From assembly GCF_964656455.1 (NCBI RefSeq), contig NC_135726.1:30595930-30659929 (forward strand): a stretch of 64,000 nt of DNA, read 5' to 3'. Shown one piece after another: positions 44,533 to 55,672 of the stretch (within the stretch, counting starts at the first letter, position 1; the number at the start of each line of letters is the position of its first letter). A program made the translations under genes and the position numbers. Source of the DNA: Halichoerus grypus (Eukaryota; Chordata; Mammalia; Carnivora; Phocidae). Under the pieces are notes generated by a model, which made no database searches, was not told the DNA's origin, and saw only the letters and a list, made by a program, of their open reading frames with translations.

Positions 44533-47429
44533 CAGTAGAGCTTTTATAACTACTTGCCTTCCAGACTTTCTGGTTGTGTGAGAAGACCAAAGGAGTGAAT
44601 TTATAAGTCTAAGTTTGGGGTGATTATCCAGTGCTAGATAAATATAAGGCTGCATTGGATATTGTTTCAAAAATGCTTCTTTCATTTTAGCTCTCTTCGA
44701 GGAGGCACTAGATTCCTCTGTGTGGTATCAGCTAATAGCAGAATGGTGATGTAATTTGAGAATTCACCTCAGGTCTCTCCTGTGTTGATCATCCATATAG
44801 CTTGAGAACCCACTCTCAGGTGGTCTTTGGAGTCTGGCATGCAAAGGAGAAAGGACCACATATAAAGTGTGTTGGCAAAGGTTGATGCATATGTGTATAC
44901 CACATTGCTTTCTTGTATGAACATCACTAGGAACGGGAATGGATTGGTCTGATACAGGAAAAGGTGAGACCTGGAACCCAGAAGCTTAAAGAGAAAGTGG
45001 CAGAGGGCATGAGGAAGGTCGGAATAGAAGACTCCTTGGTATCTGGGGGAGGTAAGAGACCACATCAAGGCCTAATATTGTCTCTTCCACAGTTTTGCTT
45101 TCATCCAGTCCTTTACAAAGAAAGAGTCATCTTATATCTGAAACCCCACTATGCCTAGAAACAGCGGCCACTACAAAAATGTCATGGTGGCAAGTTTGGA
45201 TGGCTATGAATTTTGCCAGGGAGACCATCTGTCCAGTATTGTGGAAAGTCCATTGAGTTCTGTGTATTCTCCTTAAAGACCTCTTCAGGCTTCTCTTCTC
45301 CAGGCAAAACTACCCCAGTTCCTGCACTCACTCTTCCCAAACCATTCATCATCTCCATGGCCACCCAAATCTATGCTCCTTCACATGACAAATGATGTGC
45401 ATGTAATAATAGACTTTCTAGAGCTCTCAGCCCCAGACTTGCTGTCTACAGCCGAGGGAATCAAGATTGAGTGCACAGTTAGGGAGAAACAAATCAATTA
45501 TAATAAGTGACAAACAAACCCTTCTTTCTCTCAGAAGCCCAAGCTAGTGGGGTGAGTTATATAGACAAGGAGTTTATGGACTCACGGTTTGTGGGGAATC
45601 ATCCTCAGACACGCTCACAGACGTTAGGAGGAAAGGGGCCACGGGAAGCTCAGAGCTCAGGGGTAGAGAGTAGAGCAAAGTGGTAGCCTCTGGCTGCAGG
45701 TTCTGTACCTTCTATGCACATAATTGGTTCTTTCCCAGGAAACACTTGCACTAATTTTGACTTCTACAAGCAGAGAAAGATCCACAACATAAACTATTGT
45801 ATTGGGTGGTATGACGATCAGGACTTTTTGATTACAAATGTTTGATAATGTAACCCAAACTGGCATATAGGAAAAAAAAAAAAAAAAAAGAAATGAAACT
45901 CTTGGCTTACATACCTCAACCATCTAAGGTTTAATTTTACTTAGGGTACAGCTGGATACAAGAGCCCAAGTCGCCAGATATGATTTCTTATTGTCCATTT
46001 CTTGGCTTGGCTTTTTCTTTGGAGGACTTATCCTTAGATGGGTTTCTTCTCATGGATACAAGATGCCTACTTCCAGTTCTCGATCATATCCTACTAGTTT
46101 CATATCTGGAAGAAAAGAGTTAGAGTCTATTCCTAGTATTCCCAGAAAACTTCCCTGAGATTCGCTCTGATTGGGAGGCTTGAGTCACATGCACAGCCCT
46201 GCAGCATTGGCTGTATGGAGTGGATGCAGGCCTTTCATTGGGTCAGGTGTATATTCTATCCATGAGGGCCTAGGAGGACTGAGGTGGACAGGAGGGGGCT
46301 TCAGCTTAAAGTTGGGGCTGCTAACCAAAGAAGAGGGTCCCTTGACAGTCATGGCTTAGTGGCAGAACACACAAATTGTTGTTTTAAGCAAAAAGCAATT
46401 TTCAGGATATTCAGTGCTTAGAAGATGTTTGGACGAGCTAGGATCAGGCTCCAGAAAGACTGGCAGAAGAGTAATGGCAGAATTGGTCCACAGAGGGAAT
46501 GGCCCCTGTTACTCTCAGGAAGTAGAGAATTGAGAAGCTGTCCTCCTAAGTGCTGGCTCCTTGTCACACCACCTTTATGTGATCCAGGGATCTGGAAACT
46601 GCCTTATAACCATTGGCTCCACAGCTGTGCCACTTCTGGGTCCACACAGCAGAACTGCGCCCTGCGTCCTGGCTCTTGATACCCACAAAGCTAGTGAGTC
46701 CCTTCCCTGGACTTCTGCTAACCCTGTAACAGAAAAATCAAATATTGTGATGGTAACTTCGTTAGGAAAAGGAGCAGAAACATGGTCTCTGCCTCATTGC
46801 CATCTTCCAAATCTTGTGCATCTGAGGGGCCAAATCTACATGACATCTCAAACACTGGGGAGTCTGAGAAGTATTTAGCTGTATAGCATCTGTAGCCACT
46901 AGAGAGAGGGTAGAGTGGAAGTTGAATGGCCATCTCCCCATCACTACATGGACGGCCACCTAGGATGTCCACTACAATTAAGATTTCAACAGTGTACAAG
47001 GCCCCTCATGGGCAGTCTCCATGCTGAAATCTTCCCCAAGATGGACCCACCTCGGTGAAGCAAAGCTGCAGAAACTCCTGGAGGGACAGATACCCTGCAT
47101 CAGAGAGTCACTCATGAACATTGGATGATCAGCAAGGGGTCTGATATGCACATCTAGCTGGGGGAGGAAACCCAGCGATGGAAGCATGGGGGGAGCACCA
47201 AGTTCATGGAATGCCTGGCCAGGAGGACAGCAGCAAACCAGAGTAGAGAGCAGGCTGAGGAGGAAGGAGCTCTCCTGATGATTGCCTTGGCTGTTCACCC
47301 ATGGCTGTTCAGGTGGTGAACCAAACCTGAGGCTGTGGCTGTGTGTATTTAGATGTAGTTTAGATTATTTGGACAGTGCTGTGGACAGTGTTTTAATAGT
47401 CAGTGTTTCTTATATGAATACCATGGTCT
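44533..47429. other. Long unassigned single-copy stretch
   Basis: 2.9 kb in which I recognise no repeat family with confidence. A run of 18 A at about 45870-45887 may mark the tail of an old retroposed piece. A strong acceptor ccttctttctctcag at 45520-45534 precedes a donor gtgagt at 45552, which would leave only 17 nt. Several 60-105 codon frames have no coding support. Confidence 0.35.
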
Positions 47430-47765
47430 GGCACCATTCTGTGGCCTTCACAGGTATAATTTCATTTAAACCACACTGCAACCCTGTGTGATAGGGACCA
47501 ATATTCATTCATTCAACAAGTGCTTATTGAATACCCATCATGCAGCAGACCCAGTTCTGGGTGCTGGGGGTACAGCTATAAACAAAGAGACAAGGATCCC
47601 TTATGTGTCTTACATCCTAATGGTAACAGTTATCCCTATCTGATGGAGGTGGGGTGCAGGGGACTTGAAACAGACAAGTTGAGTCACTCACACAACGTTA
47701 CTCAGCCAGTGACTGGCATGGTCTGTGCTTGATCCTTGGCAGTCCAGCTTCAGAGCCTGTGCTGC
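47430..47765 (-). repeat. MIR, antisense, apparently split by L2
   Basis: Left part tataatttcatttaaaccac..accctgtgtgatagggacca and right part gagtcactcacacaacgtta..cagtgactggcatggtctgt are in complement MIR order. An antisense L2 end lies between them. Confidence 0.65.
47498..47635 (-). repeat. L2 LINE 3' end, antisense
   Basis: attcattcaacaagtgctta, ccagttctgggtgctggggg, tacagctataaacaaagaga and ccttatgtgtcttacatcct. Confidence 0.78.
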
Positions 47766-47769
47766 CTGT

Positions 47770-47965
47770 GATCCTGCCACACTTCCACTCCGTCATGGCT
47801 GCCTTGAGGGAGGGTGTCAGAGCAGCGTTTTATCTTTATTTCACTGTTGGGTACATGGAGGCTCAGAGGCTCTTAGCTGATGTGGTTAGGCTCACAGTAA
47901 TAGCAAGGAGCAAAGCTGAAGCTCTGTCATGGGTCTTAGAGCCTGGGTTAAGTCTTTTCATGGTA
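47770..47965 (-). repeat. MIR, antisense, diverged
   Basis: tatttcactgttgggtacat, ggaggctcagaggctcttag, then agagcctgggttaagtc. Confidence 0.6.
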
Positions 47966-48054
47966 ATATTCTATCTCCAGAGCTCAGCCTGTTATTATCA
48001 CCCCTCCCTCCCTGCAGTGCTCCTAGTAGTAAGGACGGTGTCTCTGAGGGCTGG

Positions 48055-48270
48055 CATTCGAGGGCTAACTATGTGCCAGGCTCTGAGCTAATCACTTTAC
48101 ATGATTATCTCATTTAATTGTCACTGCTCTGTGAAGTCTATACAGTTATTATTCCCATTTCACAGGTGGGAAAAGTGACTCAAAGAGTGATTTTTTTCCC
48201 AAGGTCACACAGCTAGGCAATGGAGAACCAAGGTTTAAGCCAGGTTTCCTGATCCAAAACTATGGGAAAT
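48055..48270 (-). repeat. MIR, antisense
   Basis: ctaactatgtgccaggctct, cccatttcacaggtgggaaa, and caaggtcacacagctaggca. Confidence 0.9.
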
Positions 48271-48796
48271 TCCACTTGACTGTAGTGAACCTCTCTCTTT
48301 CCCCCGTACTTGGAGGGGAAGCCTTGGGGATGGGCAAAGGTGAACACTTTTCTTAATATAAGAAGTATCTCATTTTTTGCCTGTGTTGTCACAAAATCAG
48401 TTCAGGATTTTGGTGAAGAATAACCATTTTGCCAAAGTCACTTTGGATAAGTGTTCATTCTAGCACGTGAGCCAAGATCAGATGATACTAAAAAATAATA
48501 ATTATAATACTAAATAAATCATATGCCTGATTTTCTTTGGTATCCCCCACCCTCATGGCTCATGTCTGCTTATTTGCAGTTATATTTCCAAAGGATATAT
48601 TTTTATTGGAGCAATAATTTCCATCATAAGTTAAATAATTTGGCACTTTGTATTTTTGTATACTTTTGTATTAAAAAAAAAAGCCCTGTATTCCTTAAAT
48701 TTAACTGTTTCATGTCAGTCTTAGGAGTTTTTTCAGTGGGGTAACCTCCAGAGACAGCCCCCTCTCATTAGAATGGTAGAAATGTGTAATGTTAAG
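48271..48796. other. Unassigned single-copy sequence
   Basis: Nothing recognised. Confidence 0.4.
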
Positions 48797-49032
48797 AGCA
48801 GAATTTCCCAATCTGGGCATTATTGGCATACTGGGCTCGATGACTTTTGTTATGGGGGTCTTTCTCTATGTTGTAGGATGTGTAGTAGCATCCTTGGCCA
48901 CTTCCCACTAAATGCTAGAATGCCACCCTTCCACCAAGTTGTGACAACCAAATTATCTAGAGACATTGCCAAATATCCACGCAGGAGGCCGGGTATGGGC
49001 AGGCAGAATTGTCCCTGCTTGAGAACCACTGA
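48797..49032 (-). mobile_element. hAT-Charlie-type MITE
   Basis: agcagaatttcccaatctgg at the left, with ccaaattatctagagacatt, gccaaatatccacgcaggag and cttgagaaccactg at the right. A familiar hAT MITE; the family name is not certain. Confidence 0.7.
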
Positions 49033-49214
49033 TTAAGAGAGTAGATTTAGGATGCAGTGACTTGCATTCTGGGCACAGCTTGGGCTGTGTGAACTGGAGA
49101 GGTATCTGATTTCTTTTAGACTCAACTGTACATACAGTTGTACAGTGTAAATGACAGTGGTGTCCACCCCCACACAACTGTTGGCAGGATTGGATTAGCT
49201 AGATCATGTGAGAA

Positions 49215-49640
49215 ATGTGTGATGGTGGACATTGCTATGTGTTCCCTAAAATCTTGTCCACCTTCTTCCTAGACACAAAGCCAGTCTACACTTAGCAGTC
49301 TCTCCTGCAGTTAGGTGAGGTCAAGTGACTAGGTTCTAGCTAATGGAATATAAGTGTAAGTTATGAGAGCCAGTCCCATACAAGCCTCTTAGAGATGACC
49401 CTCCATAATCTTTCTCTGTCTGCCAGCTATTCGTGAGATCTCGGAGGCTCTAGGGAATGGGGGATCCACAAGATGGAAGCAACCTGTTTGTGTATTTGAG
49501 TGCATGGAGCATCACCAGACTCTTCCCTGCCACTGCTGACTATATATTTTGTGAGCAGAAATAAGCTTTTATTATGTTAAGCCACTGAAAAGTGGGAGTT
49601 TATCTGTTACAGCAGCTAGCATGACTCTACTCTGTGCATA
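49215..49640. repeat. Ancient mammalian interspersed repeat
   Basis: ggttctagctaatggaatat, tgtgagcagaaataagcttt, attatgttaagccactgaaa and tgttacagcagctagcatga are familiar old-repeat wording. The class is uncertain. Confidence 0.65.
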
Positions 49641-50061
49641 ACAGTACTTTTGACACATAGTAAGCATCAGTAGATGTTAGATAATACTATTATTATTAAT
49701 AATTGGTGCATCCTATCTTGGATTTCTTAACCTGACAGACAATTGGAGATCAGCTAGGGGAAGAAATGGGAGCTGAGCTGATTGACATATATCACGATGT
49801 GTTTCTCCTTAAGTCATGAAATTTGATGGATGAATCAGCATCAGCTTATGTCAAACATTCAAGAGCAGTCTTGTGAGCCTTATGCAGCATCTCAAAAACT
49901 AGCTGCCATGGCTATCCCAGAGCATGGATCTTTCCTACTTGTAAGTAGAATCTCTGATGCTCTTCCTCTAGGGCACGCTCAGATATATACTTAGATCCAA
50001 GCAAAGAGCATGATTTAAGGGGAAGGCGCTTTGGGTCCCCCTATTTTTTGGTCAAATGCCA
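49641..50061. other. Unassigned single-copy sequence
   Basis: Nothing recognised. Confidence 0.4.
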
Positions 50062-50074
50062 GAAATTCATATTT

Positions 50075-50276
50075 CTTTTTTTTTTTTTAAAGGTTTTTAT
50101 TTATTTGACAGAGAGAAAGACAGCCAGAGAGGGAACACAAGCAAGGGGAGTGGGAGAAGGAGAAGCAGGCTTCCCGCAGAGCAGGGAGCCTGATGCGGGG
50201 CTCGATCCCAGGACCCTGGGATCATGACCTGAGCCGAAGGCAGACCCTTAATTACTGAGCCACCCAGGCGCCCCTG
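50075..50276 (-). mobile_element. CAN-SINE A of a same-site pair, antisense
   Basis: T run, gacagagagaaagacagcca, gcggggctcgatcccaggac and actgagccacccaggcgccc. Flanked by gaaattcatattt at 50062-50074 and 50277-50289. Confidence 0.97.
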
Positions 50277-50289
50277 GAAATTCATATTT

Positions 50290-50487
50290 TTTGTTTTAAA
50301 GATTTTATTTATTTATTTGAGAGAGAGAGAATGAGATAGAGAGAGCATGAGAGGGGGGAGGGTCAGAGGGAGAAGCAGACTCCCTGCTGAGCAGGGAGCC
50401 CGATGTAGGACTCGATCCCAGGACTCCAGGATCATGACCTGAGCCGAAGGCAGTCGCTTAACCAACTGAGCCACCCAGGCACCCCTG
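50290..50487 (-). mobile_element. CAN-SINE B of a same-site pair, antisense
   Basis: A different subtype from SINE A (gagagagagaatgagataga, gtaggactcgatcccaggac, gcagtcgcttaaccaactga). Flanked by the same 13-mer at 50277-50289 and 50488-50500. Confidence 0.97.
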
Positions 50488-50739
50488 GAAATTCATATTT
50501 CTGTGGGAAATTATAAATAATGTACATTGGACAAAGGCAATGCTTAACTTATTAGGAGTTCAGACTGGTAAAATGACAATGAGGACCTTTAAGCCCCTAG
50601 GGAGGACCCAGTGGCTGTATTCTTCTTTGTCCTCTCCCTTCCCTGCTATTAAAGATCCTTACAACATTGGGCTTTGGAAAGACTGACTGCAAGTGCCTCA
50701 CAAACTTTCTTTCTGTAGCTACTTTTTGTATACAAACTA

Positions 50740-51202
50740 TGCTAGGTTGAATAATGGCCCCTTAAAGATGCTCACATCCCAATCTCTTGAACCTGTGAAT
50801 ATGTCACCTTCCAATGGTAAAGGGGCCTTTATAGATGTGATTATGTTAGAGATCATGAGATGGGGAGATTGTGAGATGGGCCTTGTGTAATCACAGGAAT
50901 CCTCATAAGAGGGAGGCGGGAGGAGCAAAGTGGGTAGTAGGAGATGTGACAACAAAAGCAAAGTGCTCTGAGGAAGCAGCCAGGAGCCGAGGAAGGCAGG
51001 AGGCCCTAAGAGCTGAAAAAGGCAAGGAAACAGAATCTCCTCTCAAAATCGCCCAAAGGAACCAGCCCTACCAACGCCTTGATTTTTGCCCCGTGAGACT
51101 TAATTTGGACATCTGACTTCCAGAACTACAAGATAATAAACTTGTTTTATTTAAGCACTAAGTTTGTGGTAATTTGTTACAGCAGCAATATAAACTAGTA
51201 CA
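50740..51202 (+). mobile_element. MLT1-type MaLR LTR
   Basis: A 463-bp TG..CA element with MLT1 wording in order: gttgaataatggccccttaa, gaacctgtgaatatgtcacc, gtgtaatcacaggaatcctc, gctgaaaaaggcaaggaaac, ccttgatttttgccccgtga, agaactacaagataataaac and tttgtggtaatttgttacag. A solo LTR with no internal region. Confidence 0.9.
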
Positions 51203-52654
51203 TCAACCAGTTGTCATTTGCAGGTTGAGGAACTGGGCATTAAGTGATGGTTTCCTTGGCCTGGAGGTAGTCATTGAGCTCACTGTCTGCTCACTGAGAT
51301 GGACAATTAAAAAACCATTGCAAGTAGTGCCATTTTCAGAGAAGATAAATTAATCCAGTTGGGGGGGCGGGTCATTGTGTAGGTCAGAATTATTTTGGCT
51401 ATGACAGAAAATCCAGCACAAACTAGCATTAGTAAAAAGAGAATTTGGTGGCTTCAGGCATGCTTAAAATGAGGGGCTCCAACAGTGCCATCCCATCTTT
51501 CTATCTCTCACTCTAGCTATTATTCCTGCCTCCCCAATTTCATCTTTCTCCTGATTCTGTGTTGGTCTCCTCTCCATCCTTTAAAGGAATGGCTGTATCT
51601 CCAGTTTCAATTTCCACACTTAAAAAAAAGCTGCTGCTGAAAAGGTCAGAGCTATCTTGGCTCCCCATTTTGTGAGCACACTCTATTATATTTTGGGCTA
51701 AGAACTTCCAAGAACTAAATCCTGAGCACAGCTCTTAGGGTCCTCTTTGTAAAGAGAACTCAAATGACTGTAATTAATCATTGTAACTATTTAATTTTCT
51801 TATGGAGAATGTCAGCCTTTCCTAAAGAAGCAGAGCTTCTGAATTCTGGCAACATTTCATACCTAGAATTAGCTCTCTTCCCGTTTTGCCCTGGCCCTGA
51901 TCTTTCCTGCACATTAATATAGCTTATATGGTTCCTGTGGAGTTGAGCATGAGAGCCATCGAGTGAATTTTCTTCCACCGTGGTGCTGGATTAGGATAAT
52001 GCCAGTGAGAACCTGCTGATTATCTAAAAATGACTCTATTTTTGTGTCTGACTCTATTAATCTTTCCTAATTTGCGCCAGCCTGTTATATTTGGATTCAA
52101 GGCATTTTTCCTTGCCTTGATATTTAAATATCTTTGGGTTAAGATCACCTTCCAGTGTTTGTGTTTGAGCTGGTGTGGGGGTGTGTGTCGTGGTGGGGGG
52201 TGGTCTTCCAGCGAGGTTAAGAGTCTACACACCTTACTCCTACCCCTTTGGAAAGAAGACACTTTGAGATGGAAAGGGGTGGGGGGTGAATATGGGACAG
52301 GTGCTGCCAGGAAAGCCTAGGCTTACTGGTTAGCATGCTCCAGCTGTGTCTAGGCAAAGCTGAGGGAATGGTTTGCTCGTTGACCAGTGGCACTTGTCCA
52401 GTGTTCCCCCATGTGTGGTCTACACACTGGATCCATGAGGTGGGGGTGCTAATTGGTGTTAGGCAGCAAAACGGGTCCCTTAGTGATTAAAGCTTTGGGG
52501 GAACAGTGTACTAAACAAAGTGGAACATGTTTCCTGTAGAGCCTCTCAGGGCCTTTATTTTTGCTTGTCTGTGCTTGGGATCCCTAAGAAGAGGCTAAAA
52601 CATGTAATATTTCTCAAATTTATTTGACAGTAGGCTCCGTTTTCATGGCAGCTT
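51203..52654. other. Unassigned single-copy sequence
   Basis: 51366-51690 may be an undetermined old repeat. 52060-52150 is AT-rich, non-repetitive. No exon was recognised. Confidence 0.35.
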
Positions 52655-52745
52655 TGTTCACTCACTTAACAAATATACATTTGGTGCTTACCACACACTG
52701 GGCTCTCTGCTGGGCAGATTTTGAGAAGAGCAGACTCAACTTCCT
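52655..52745 (-). repeat. L2 fragment, antisense
   Basis: ttcactcacttaacaaatat.. gcttaccacacactgggctc. Confidence 0.6.
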
Positions 52746-53202
52746 ATCTCCCAAGACTAGTGTTCCAGGGAACCCTTTCCAGGAAATGTGGCCCTGACTC
52801 ATTGTATTTGCCTGGGAATAATAGGTTTCTGTGGGGGTCATGTCCTAAGCTTCTTGATGGCAAGAACTGATTTATGGACTGAAATGAAGCTGTTTGAAAG
52901 AGAGAATAGCAGATACTGTTTAGTGCCACAGAACAGAACCTTTAGAAAGAAGAACCTTCTGTTCCATGGCCTTTCATATTCTTGTGGAATAGTGTATGTG
53001 TACATTTGTGCTGGTTAGGGGTTCAGATAGCTGTACTTGGCTCTCTAACTCAGTTTTAAGCTCTTTGAAAGTTGAGATCAAGGCTTATTTTCTGTTTTAT
53101 TTCCTTTGAATTGTTAGTATACTTTAGTTTGCTAATGACAGGAACCCAAATCTAATTAGATATTTTGTTGGCTTTTATAACCAAACAAGGAAAGAGCAAA
53201 AG
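52746..53202. other. Unassigned single-copy sequence
   Basis: Nothing recognised. Confidence 0.4.
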
Positions 53203-53219
53203 TGAAGTTGGCTTTTGTT

Positions 53220-53420
53220 TTGTTTTTTAAAGATTTTTTTATTTATTTACTTGACAGAGAGAGACACAGAGAGAGAGGGAACACAAGAAGGTGGAGTGGG
53301 AGAGGGAGAAGCAGGCTCTCCACTGAGCAGGGAGCCTGATGCGGGGCTCGATCCCAGGACCCTGGGATCATGACCTGAGCCGAAGGCAGATGCTTAACGA
53401 CTGAGCCACCCAGGCGCCCA
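53220..53420 (-). mobile_element. CAN-SINE, antisense
   Basis: tttaaagatttttttattta, gcggggctcgatcccaggac and actgagccacccaggcgccc. Exact 17-bp target duplication tgaagttggcttttgtt at 53203-53219 and 53421-53437. Confidence 0.97.
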
Positions 53421-53742
53421 TGAAGTTGGCTTTTGTTATTACAGATCCTGGGAATCAAATACCCTGAAGACACTCTACCTGCATTTCTCTCTCATATACA
53501 CATACCTGTATGCATACACATACAGACACACACACTTTTTAAAAATTCATTTTTAAAATTTAAATTCAATTAACATATAGTGTATTATTAGTTTCAGGAG
53601 TAAAGTTTAGTGATTCATCAGTTGCATATAACACCCAGTGCTCATTACATCACGTGCTCTCCTTAATGCCCGTCACCCAATTACCCCACCCCCCCACCTC
53701 CCTTCCAGCAATCCTGTTTGTTTCCTATGATTAAGAGTTTCA

Positions 53743-53936
53743 GGGGTACCTGGGTGGCTCAGTCGTTAAGCGTCTGCCTTTGGCTCAGGTCATGGTCCCA
53801 GGGTCCTGGGATCAAGCCCCACATCGGGCTCCCTGATCAGCGGGAAGCCTGCTTCTCCCTCTCCCACTCCCCCTGCTTGTGTTCCCTCTCTCGCTGTGTC
53901 TCTCTCTGTCAAATAAATAAATAAAATCTTAAAAAA
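53743..53936 (+). mobile_element. CAN-SINE, sense, inside the L1
   Basis: ggggtacctgggtggctcag, caggtcatggtcccagggtc, the CT-rich end, then caaataaataaataaaatct plus poly-A. Target repeat aagagtttca (53733-53742) / aaaagtttca (53937-53946). Confidence 0.96.
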
Positions 53937-54158
53937 AAAAGTTTCATATGGTTTCTCTCCCTCTCTGATTTCATCTTATTTTTCTCTCCTTTCCTCTATG
54001 ATCCTTGGTTTTGTTTCTTAAATTCCACATATGAGTGAAATCATATAATTGTCTTTCTTTGATTGACTTATTTTGCTTAGCATAATACCCTCTAGTTCCA
54101 TCCATGTCATTGCAAATGGTAAGATTTCTTTTTTTGATGGCTGCATAATATTCCATTG

Positions 54159-54159
54159 A

Positions 54160-54189
<30 letters not shown>
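54159..54189. repeat. (TG)n inside the L1 ORF2 remnant
   Basis: About fourteen TG units replacing the short TA/CA stretch normally found upstream of the atggaatattatgcagc block of ORF2. Confidence 0.95.
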
Positions 54190-54190
<1 letters not shown>

Positions 54191-54253
54191 CACCCCAAAT
54201 TCTTTATCCATTCATCTGTTGATGGACATCTGGGCTCTTTCCATAGTTTGGCT

Positions 54254-55457
54254 GTACACACTCACACACTTGCTCCTCTTTGTGTATAACTTCCTTTCCT
54301 CTTCCTGTAGTCACTCTCCTCTACCTGATGGGGGATATGACCCTGTGAGGCCATAGAGTTGTAGTCTGACATTTTCCTGACCAGAGAGTACAGAGAAATC
54401 TGGTCATCATCTCCAGTGTCAAAGCCTCAGAGTCTCTGTGTCCACATGCCCATCACAGACCAGGCCTGTGAGCAGGGGGGTGGGATACACTGGGATGATT
54501 CACTGCCCAGACCCATGGCCATGGGCACGTGTGTTATTACCAGAAGGACAATGCACAGTGGGCACTCAGAATAGCCTCCCCTTCAGTTCCATATCTTCTG
54601 GGAGCATTGAGAAGATTGGAGGCATTCAGTGAATAGCTGCTGGATAAATGGGACAGAGAACGTAGAATAATGAGTAGTACCTGGATGTGGGACTATTTGT
54701 AATTAAAGAATATATTTCTCCCCTCTTCACAGGGTCTTGGAATATAGTAGCTGCTCAGCAAAAATTTGTGTAATGAGAGCTAGGGTCTCTGGTTTGCTTT
54801 ATAAAGTTTTCTTGTATTTGTTCCATTTTCTTTGGAAGGCTCTGAACTTATGATCTTTATAAATATTTATATTTTATGAAGATTTTGTAGTGAATTTTGG
54901 GGAGCTGCTGACAAGTTTCTATTCCCAAATAAATTCCCTCTTTTCATCCCTACTGCTGAAAGTGCTTTGTATTTCTCATTAGCCTCCTGGTTTTCTGGGT
55001 ATTTGGTGTTCCACTCCTTGTCCTTCTAAAGATAGCTGACCTTCACTTTATCACTCACTTTAATGAGGTTCCACACAGAGACACAGGTCTGTATGGACTC
55101 TCCTAATTGCAGCCCAAGAAACTTCATGCCATTTTATAGGCTGATGAAGCACACAGGGAAGGAGGGTCCAGTGGTGGCTGAACAGTGACCTTGGGCTGGG
55201 GAATTAGAGCTGACGGTCTGGACGCCTCCTCTCTCTCCCTGTCTCCTGAAGTACGGCTCCATATGAGCTCAGTTCTAACACTGTCTTATTAGGAAAGATG
55301 GAATTGAACACCTGTGTGTGTGTGTGTGGGGGGGTGTCTAAACATATGGCCTGTGCCTCTAGCACTGAGGCTGTTCTGCCTGTTCTTTGCTTCTTTCTAA
55401 ACTAAGAGAGGATTAGGTGGGCTTGGAGCAGAGAGCACAAGTATACCAGTCGTCCTC
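54254..55457. other. Unassigned single-copy sequence
   Basis: A TG/G run lies at about 55313-55337. A diverged L2-like end lies near 54725-54775. No exon was recognised. Confidence 0.4.
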
Positions 55458-55672
55458 TTAATAGGTAATATTTTTTTGAGCATACATTATATGCCAGGCA
55501 TTGTATTAGGTCCTTTACAAGTAATAGTTCACTCAGTCCTCAGTCATTTCAGTGTTGTTCTTCCTATTTGCAATTGAAGAAGCGGATTCAGAAAAGTTAA
55601 TGTTAATTTGCCTAAACTGACAGTTAATAAAAGTCAGATCCAGATTTGAGTGAAGGCATTTTGGTTCGAGAG
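55458..55672 (-). repeat. MIR, antisense
   Basis: gagcatacattatatgccag, gtattaggtcctttacaagt, and gtcagatccagatttgagtg. Confidence 0.85.

Larger units (their letters stand above)
53538..54253 (-). mobile_element. 5'-truncated L1, antisense, split by a SINE
   Basis: Complement of L1 3' UTR and ORF2 end: gcatataacacccagtgctc, ctccttaatgcccgtcaccc, ccacatatgagtgaaatcat, ttccatccatgtcattgcaa, gctgcataatattccattga and tccattcatctgttgatgga. Flanks acacacacactt / ctcacacactt suggest its target duplication. Interrupted at 53743-53936 by a sense SINE. The minus-strand frame 53971-54261 is residual ORF2. Confidence 0.94.

Noticed and set aside
45535..45551. 17-nt microexon between a strong acceptor (ctttctctcag) and a gtgagt donor
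   Set aside because: Too short to support by sequence alone. No frame or conservation information is available, and decoy splice pairs are common.
53971..54261. 96-codon minus-strand frame resembling reverse-transcriptase-end sequence
   Set aside because: It is the residual ORF2 end of a dead, truncated L1 with a microsatellite inside, not a host gene.
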